A stretch of DNA of 64,000 nt from CAZWCX01 sp964632945 (GTDB lineage: Bacteria; Planctomycetota; MHYJ01; WSZJ01; CAZWCX01). The first letter of the stretch is position 1; each line of letters starts with the position of its first letter. The translations under genes and the position numbers were made by a program. Under the pieces are notes generated by a model. That model was not told the DNA's origin, made no database searches, and saw nothing but the letters and a program-made list of their open reading frames with translations. The stretch covers positions 1 to 64,000 of the forward strand of contig CAZWCX010000021.1 in NCBI GenBank assembly GCA_964632945.1, in the 5' to 3' direction. Positions 59,105 through 64,000 of the stretch are shown piece by piece.

Positions 59105-60466
59105 ATGGACCTCTTCGGAACGCCGCGCGCGGAACGGCCGGGCGGGGAGCCGCCGCGGGCGTCGGCGCCGCTCGCGGAACGCATGCGGCCGGCGACGTTC
59201 GACGACGTCCTCGGGCAGGACGAACTGGTGGGCCCCTCCGGGGCGCTGCGCGCGCTCTCCGCGGGGGGCAAGCTCCCCTCCCTGCTCCTGTGGGGACCGC
59301 CGGGCAGCGGCAAGACCACCATCGCGCGACTCCTGGCCGGCGTGTCCGGCCTGCGCTTCGTCGCCTTCAGCGCGGTCACCTCGGGGGTGAAGGAGGTGCG
59401 CGAAGTGGTCGAGGGCGCGCGCGCCCAGCGGGGACTCACCGGCCGCGGCACGCTGCTGTTCGTCGACGAGATCCACCGGTTCAACCGCGCCCAGCAGGAT
59501 GCCTTCCTTCCCCACGTGGAGGACGGCACGATCGTCCTGGTGGGCGCGACCACGGAAAACCCCTCCTTCGAGGTCAACGCGGCGCTGCTTTCGCGCTGTC
59601 GCGTCTTCGTGCTGCGTCCGCTCGAGGAGGCCGCGATCGAGCGCGTGCTGGCGCGCGCCGTCGCCGATCGCGACCGGGGGCTCGGGAGCGCGCCGCCGAG
59701 GGTCGAGCCCGGAGCGCTGGCCCGCATCGCGCAACTGTCGGGAGGGGACGCGCGCGTCGCCCTCACCCTGCTCGAGGTCGCCTGCGACCTGGGCGCCCAG
59801 GTCGAGCCGAACGCGCCCGCCCTGACGGTCGAAGGAGTGGTGCGGGCCGCGCAGCGTCGCGTGCTCCGATACGACTCCAGCGGCGAGGAACATTTCAACT
59901 GCATCTCCGCGTTTCACAAGAGTCTGCGCGGGAGCGATGCGGACGCGGCCCTGTACTGGATGGCCCGCATGTTCGAGGCGGGAGAGGACCGGCTCTGGGT
60001 CGCGCGGCGGCTGGTCCGGTTCGCCTCCGAGGATGTCGGGCTGGCCGATCCGCAGGCGGTCGCGATCGCCGTGGCGGCGAAGGAGGCGTTCGAGTTCCTG
60101 GGTACGCCCGAGGGGGAGCTCGCGCTCGCGCAGGCGGCCGTCTATCTGGCCACGGCGCCCAAGAGCAACCGGGTCACGCTGGGGTGGGGACGCGCCCTCG
60201 AGGAGGTGCGGCGGACCGGTCACCTGCCGGTGCCGCTCCACCTCCGCAACCCGGTCACCGATTTGATGCGGGAACTCGGGTACGGAAAGGACTACAAGTA
60301 CGCGCACGACTTTCCCGACGCGATCGTCGCGCAAAGCCACCGGCCGGAAGGGGTCACCGGCGTCTACTACGACCCGGGGCCGTTCGGATTCGAGAAAGAG
60401 GTGCGCAAGCGCCTCGACTGGTGGCGGGAGCGCCTGCGCCGGCGCGGGGAAGGGACCGAATCGTAG
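59105..60466 (+). CDS. rarA: Replication-associated recombination protein A (MgsA/RarA)
   Basis: The protein has 453 residues and is an AAA+ ATPase of the clamp-loader group acting at stalled replication forks. It opens with MDLFG and has PATFDDVLGQDELVG, Walker A GPPGSGKTT, Walker B LLFVDEIHRFN, sensor 1 (VGATTENPSFEVN) and the arginine finger in LLSRCRV. The C-terminal tetramerisation domain (ALYWMARMFEAGEDRLWVAR, ASEDVGLADP) is complete. The length is normal. Confidence 0.96.
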   Translation: MDLFGTPRAERPGGEPPRASAPLAERMRPATFDDVLGQDELVGPSGALRALSAGGKLPSLLLWGPPGSGKTTIARLLAGVSGLRFVAFSAVTSGVKEVREVVEGARAQRGLTGRGTLLFVDEIHRFNRAQQDAFLPHVEDGTIVLVGATTENPSFEVNAALLSRCRVFVLRPLEEAAIERVLARAVADRDRGLGSAPPRVEPGALARIAQLSGGDARVALTLLEVACDLGAQVEPNAPALTVEGVVRAAQRRVLRYDSSGEEHFNCISAFHKSLRGSDADAALYWMARMFEAGEDRLWVARRLVRFASEDVGLADPQAVAIAVAAKEAFEFLGTPEGELALAQAAVYLATAPKSNRVTLGWGRALEEVRRTGHLPVPLHLRNPVTDLMRELGYGKDYKYAHDFPDAIVAQSHRPEGVTGVYYDPGPFGFEKEVRKRLDWWRERLRRRGEGTES

Positions 60467-60499
60467 CCGGCCGGGTCGGGGTCGGGCGGACGGCGGGCG

Positions 60500-61039
60500 T
60501 CAGTTCTTCGGCGCCGCCGATGCCGGGTGCGGAATGATCCGCTCGCCCGCGCGACGCGGCAGCCACATCTCGACCATCGGCAGCAGCGTGATCGCCAGGA
60601 AGGCGAGGGTCAACACCCAGCCGCTGATCGCCAGGAACCAGGCGTTGGAAGCGCTGTAGTAGGTGGTCAGCCAGGGGCCCGCCAGCACGCACGCCGCGGA
60701 TCCGAAGGAGAGCACGTAGAGCGTGCTCTTCGCCCACTCGGGAATGCGGCAGAGCGCCACCAGGTGGCAGAGGATGAACAGCAGCATCGGCATCGAAAAC
60801 GCGTGCGGGTGCGTGATCGCGATCAGTTCGGCGCGTGACTTCGCGAACACCATCCGCTCCTCGTCCCCCTGGTAGTAGCGTTTCATCCCCTCGATCTCCA
60901 GACCGGTCCGGTCGTGGAAGTAGAGCATGGCCACGACGTACCCGGCCAGGGTGAAGACGAGGAAACAGGTCAGCAGCACCTTGGTGCTGAACGAAGCGCC
61001 CCGCAGGTTGAACGAGGGCATCTTGTAGTACTGGGTCAC
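60500..61039 (-). CDS. Four-helix membrane protein of a flavin redox module
   Basis: The protein has 179 residues with four transmembrane helices (about 20-42, 78-98, 106-128, 135-158). Histidines within or next to the helices (THPHAFSMPML and FILCHLV) could hold heme or interact with a quinone. The GTG start overlaps the stop of the ApbE fusion gene by 4 nt (GTGA), so the two are coupled. I infer that it passes electrons between the membrane and the flavinylated domain; the sequence does not prove this. Confidence 0.78.
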   Translation of the reverse strand: MTQYYKMPSFNLRGASFSTKVLLTCFLVFTLAGYVVAMLYFHDRTGLEIEGMKRYYQGDEERMVFAKSRAELIAITHPHAFSMPMLLFILCHLVALCRIPEWAKSTLYVLSFGSAACVLAGPWLTTYYSASNAWFLAISGWVLTLAFLAITLLPMVEMWLPRRAGERIIPHPASAAPKN

Positions 61040-62670
61040 CGCGCGGCCTCCGGGAGCGGGCCGACGCGGACCACGCGGGCGATGCCCCCGTCGGCGTCGA
61101 GCACGACAAAAAGCGCGGCCGCCTCCGGGTGGTGCCGCTCGAGGAGTTCCCGGCCGCGTTCGGGGCCGAGAACGAATAGGGCGGTGGAGAGGGCGTCGGC
61201 AAGCGCCGCCGTCGGCGCGACCACCGTGACGGCAGCGGCCTCGCGGGCGGGATGGCCCGTGCGCGGGTCGAGGATGTGCCCGTACCGCACGCCGTCCTGA
61301 ACGAAGTACTTCTCATAGTCGCCGGACGTGGAGACGGCGTGTCCGTCGAGCCGGAGGGTCACGAGCGCCGCCTCGGGCTCCCGGGGGTGTTGCACGTCGA
61401 CGCGCCAGCCGCCCGCGACCGCCAGGGGGCCCGGCGGGGCGGGGCCGAAGCTCCGCAGGTTGCCCGAGAAATTGACCACCCCGGCCGGCGCGCCGGCGGC
61501 CCGCAGGACCTCCACGGCGCGGTCGACGGCGTACCCCTTGCCGATCGCGCCGAGATCGACTTCGCACCCCTCCCCGTCGAGCCGAAGCGTGCGCGTCCCA
61601 GGATCGAGTTGAAGCCGCCGCCAGCCCACGCGCGCGCGGGCCTCCGCGAGGGCTTCCGCCGCAGGGACGCGCGTCCCCTCGCCGATGAATCCCCACAGCC
61701 GCACCAGCGGTCCCACGGTCGGATCGAAGGCCCCCGCGGAGCGCTCGGCCGTCGCGCGCGCCAGCGCGAGGACCTCGAAGAGATCGGGCGACAGCGGCAC
61801 CGCCTCCCGACCCGCCCGGGCCACCGCCCGTACGAGTTCGCTGTCGGAGCGCCAGAGGCTCATCGCCGCCTCCAGCCGTTCGACCTCCGCGAAGGCGCGA
61901 TCGATCCCCTCCTCCGCCCGGGCGGCCGGCAGCCCGTCGACGGTAATGGTGAGCAGCGTCCCCATCGCCGGGCGACCACGGGTCACCGGGCCGCGCGTCG
62001 GCGGCGTCGCCAGGACGCGGCCCGGGACCAGGGGGCGCGACCGCTTCTCCTCCGACGGCGCCGCTCCCGCCGTATCCTTGGCGGCGTGAAGGACGAAACG
62101 ATCCACGACCGCCAGGGCCTTCTTCACCCCGGCGCAGATCGCCCGGACGGACATGGTCGCCCCCGTGATGTTGAGGATGTCGCGATTGATCCGGATCGGG
62201 TCGTCCAGCGACTTGCCGACCAGCTGACGGTTGAACCGCTTGCGCGCGATCTCTCCCCCGCGCGATTCCCGGTAGACGAGCACCGCCACGTCGAGGACCT
62301 TCCCCTCCGGCGACACGGCAACGATGAAGTCGAACGGCTTGAACTTGCCGACTTCGCTGACGATCACGGCGTGACCGTAGGCCTTCCCCTTGCGCAGCCC
62401 GGTGTGGACCGTGAACGACGATTCGCCCAGCTTGCGCCCGAGCTTCTCCTCGAGCGCCGCCCGGTCCGCGTCCGTCAGCGCGTGGGTCCGGACGGAAAGG
62501 GGATCGTCGCAGTCCGGCAGGACCAGGCGCACGGCCTCCTCCGGTCGGAGGTAGACGGTCGTCTCGCCGTCCGTCTGTTCCGCCCACGCGGGGCCCGCAC
62601 TCGCCGCCACCAGCAAGACCGCCGCGCACGCGCGCAGGATCGTGCGTAGACTCGCGCCGATTCCGCCCAC
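61036..62670 (-). CDS. apbE: FMN_bind domain fused to FAD:protein FMN transferase (ApbE)
   Basis: The protein has 544 residues. The GTG start follows GGAGGAAA and gives a signal peptide (residues 1-30, LRACAAVLLVAASAGPAWA). Residues 35-195 form an FMN_bind domain with the flavinylation motif NITGATMS (T172 is the expected acceptor). Residues 232-544 form ApbE, which transfers FMN from FAD onto such threonines: MGTLLTI, GKGYAVDR, SGNLRSFG, AVSTSGDYEKYF and DPRTGHPA. Substrate and enzyme are thus in one exported chain. It sits between a porin-like gene and a 4-TM gene, consistent with an extracytosolic electron-transfer unit. Confidence 0.93.
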   Translation of the reverse strand: MGGIGASLRTILRACAAVLLVAASAGPAWAEQTDGETTVYLRPEEAVRLVLPDCDDPLSVRTHALTDADRAALEEKLGRKLGESSFTVHTGLRKGKAYGHAVIVSEVGKFKPFDFIVAVSPEGKVLDVAVLVYRESRGGEIARKRFNRQLVGKSLDDPIRINRDILNITGATMSVRAICAGVKKALAVVDRFVLHAAKDTAGAAPSEEKRSRPLVPGRVLATPPTRGPVTRGRPAMGTLLTITVDGLPAARAEEGIDRAFAEVERLEAAMSLWRSDSELVRAVARAGREAVPLSPDLFEVLALARATAERSAGAFDPTVGPLVRLWGFIGEGTRVPAAEALAEARARVGWRRLQLDPGTRTLRLDGEGCEVDLGAIGKGYAVDRAVEVLRAAGAPAGVVNFSGNLRSFGPAPPGPLAVAGGWRVDVQHPREPEAALVTLRLDGHAVSTSGDYEKYFVQDGVRYGHILDPRTGHPAREAAAVTVVAPTAALADALSTALFVLGPERGRELLERHHPEAAALFVVLDADGGIARVVRVGPLPEAAR

Positions 62671-62716
62671 TGCCTTTCCTCCCCATCGAATCCGATTGTC
62701 ACCGGCCGCGCGCGCC

Positions 62717-64000
62717 CTAGAAATACGAGGCGACGCTGAACAGGAACGCATCGTTGTCGTCGCGGTCGATCGTGTTGTCTCCGTACCCGGTGTTGAACTG
62801 GTAGTCGAACTTGATCACGGTGTCCTCGGTGTAGCGGAAATTCAGGCCGACCGTGCCGCGCGTCAGCTTGCGGCCGTCCAGGTCGTCATACTCCCAGCGC
62901 CCCACCAGCGTGAAGGTGGAGTCCTCGGTGAAGACCGAGGGAACCCAGTCGGTCAGGAATCCCGGCATGAAGTGGTAGTTCGTCTGCAGGTAGTAGCCCC
63001 AAAAGTCGTCGGGGACGCCGCTGGCCCGCGCGAAGTTGTCCCGGCCGATGTGCGCGTAGGCGACCTCGCCGAGCACCTCGAAGGCGCCCGACTGCCAGGC
63101 GAAGTCGAAGGCGCTGATGCTCAGCCAGTTGTCATGGTCTTCGTCGTAGCGGCCGTTGTGCGAGGAGACGCCCAGCTCCAACCCCAGGAATGGACTGTAG
63201 GCGACCCGGCCGACCGTCGACAGATGATTGTTGATCACCGTCTCCCCGCCGCGTGCGCTGCGCAGCCCGTTCGCCCGCGAGATCGTCGTCGTCCCGTTCT
63301 TGCGCAGACCGTCGAATCCATCCACCACGTAAATCTCGTAGTCGAGGCGGTCCTCCTCGCCGGGATAGATCGAGCCGAAGAAACCCGCGCCGACCTCGCT
63401 CAGCGTCGTCGGAATGATCAGCCGGTCCACCAGCGGACGGTCGGTGAGATCCTGCAGCGGAGAATCGTGCACGAGATTCACCTTCCCGAGCGGCGAGAGG
63501 ATGATCCCCGAACGGAAGTTCACGGCCTCCGAGAAGGTCATGTCGATCGTCGCGAATTCGACCTTCAGGTCGCCCCCGTCGGGACTGTTGGGTCCGCCAT
63601 GCTCGATCTCGATCTCGCTCGCGAATTTGAACAGTTCCGAGATGTCGCCATAGATGAACGGGACGAGCCGATGCTGGTCGAAGAACTTGTCCCGGTTCTC
63701 CTCGTCCTTGAACTCCAGGTCGATGTAGCCCCCCAGGTAGGTGTTGCGTCCCAATCGGGACAGGAATGGCTTGCTGTACTGCCCGCCGAATCCGGCCGTC
63801 AGTCGCTTCTCGGCAAACGCCGTCGATGGCTCCGGGGCCGGAGTCAGGGAGTCGGGTTTTTTTCGCGTCCCCGCCTCGCTGACGGCGGCCTCGGCGAGAT
63901 CGGCCCCGGCGGCGCGCGCCGAGCGCAGTTCCTGCACCTCCGACTTCAACGTGGTAATCTCGGCGCGCATCGCGGCCACTTCGCGAAGCAGTTGCTCCAA
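62717..64000 (-). CDS. Porin-like outer-membrane beta-barrel protein (5' end cut)
   Basis: 427 residues are visible and the N-terminus lies beyond the window. The visible part begins with a coiled coil (LLREVAAMRAEITTLKSEVQ), as in trimeric Planctomycetes/Proteobacteria porins of the phosphate-selective (OprP/OprO) type, then alternating beta strands (LGGYIDLEFKDEENRDKFF, YEIYVVDGFDGL) and ends in the barrel signature VASYF with a C-terminal Phe. The apparent start at the window edge is not trusted. It lies 46 nt upstream of the ApbE fusion on the same strand. Confidence 0.85.
   Translation of the reverse strand: MEQLLREVAAMRAEITTLKSEVQELRSARAAGADLAEAAVSEAGTRKKPDSLTPAPEPSTAFAEKRLTAGFGGQYSKPFLSRLGRNTYLGGYIDLEFKDEENRDKFFDQHRLVPFIYGDISELFKFASEIEIEHGGPNSPDGGDLKVEFATIDMTFSEAVNFRSGIILSPLGKVNLVHDSPLQDLTDRPLVDRLIIPTTLSEVGAGFFGSIYPGEEDRLDYEIYVVDGFDGLRKNGTTTISRANGLRSARGGETVINNHLSTVGRVAYSPFLGLELGVSSHNGRYDEDHDNWLSISAFDFAWQSGAFEVLGEVAYAHIGRDNFARASGVPDDFWGYYLQTNYHFMPGFLTDWVPSVFTEDSTFTLVGRWEYDDLDGRKLTRGTVGLNFRYTEDTVIKFDYQFNTGYGDNTIDRDDNDAFLFSVASYF

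Noticed and set aside
1..64000. CRISPR arrays, insertion sequences, prophage genes or known defence systems
   Set aside because: No regularly spaced repeats, transposase, integrase, capsid or Cas-like protein was seen on either strand.

Overview
The window is a very GC-rich (by eye about 70 %) bacterial scaffold with one 10-N assembly gap, so probably a draft or metagenome-assembled genome. The gene content points to Planctomycetota: five intact Ser/Thr protein kinases plus one pseudokinase in 64 kb, a kinase-WD40 protein with the 'DWG' variant of DFG that is common in this phylum, a sigma factor next to a YfbK-type vWA protein, DUF4388 and HEAT-repeat proteins, and many secreted proteins of unknown function. 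The phylum call is an inference from gene content; no rRNA gene is present.

Layout. 0.1-6.4 kb: a pseudokinase, then sbcD-sbcC overlapping by 4 nt. 6.6-8.6 kb: an ECF-like sigma factor merging out of frame into a vWA protein that carries a second frameshift. 8.7-12.1 kb (minus): a membrane Ser/Thr kinase and a secreted protein whose frame continues past an in-frame UGA into a coding-looking tail with a bacterial SECIS-like hairpin; this is the best candidate for something new in the window. 12.2-18.5 kb (plus): tRNA-Arg(UCU), two hypothetical cytosolic proteins, a membrane protein, a structured repeat-like element, a DUF2752 protein, agmatinase and a MEMO/AmrB protein. 18.5-22.4 kb (minus): a kinase and a pncB-pncA-nrtR operon for NAD salvage, with a near-consensus sigma-70 promoter and an overlapping perfect palindrome, the likely NrtR operator. 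22.5-27.6 kb (minus): a secreted HEAT-repeat protein followed by a two-domain M16 peptidase.

28-35.4 kb: a kinase with N-terminal MshEN-like repeats (interrupted by the N gap) overlapping a TTG-started riboflavin synthase, then a small protein and a hexapeptide acyltransferase, about 1.1 kb without a gene, and a hybrid histidine kinase whose first receiver domain is degenerate. 35.7-44.2 kb: a giant kinase-WD40 protein, a secreted protein and a zinc-ribbon kinase-TPR protein. 44.2-49.0 kb (minus): TldE/PmbA, a tautomerase, a radical SAM/SPASM protein fused to an exported-looking domain, and a membrane protein. 49.5-62.7 kb: a secreted M23 peptidase, a glutamine-synthetase/SDR/ALDH operon that looks like gamma-glutamyl-amine catabolism, TldD, a DUF4388 protein and rarA. 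60.5-64 kb (minus): an outer-membrane porin cut by the window edge, an FMN_bind-ApbE fusion and a 4-TM protein, together a plausible extracytosolic flavin redox module.

Twelve promoter candidates of the form TTGnnn-N16-18-TAnnnT sit in front of these genes, and most have sensible 5' leader lengths. This suggests a standard housekeeping promoter in this organism and helped choose gene starts.
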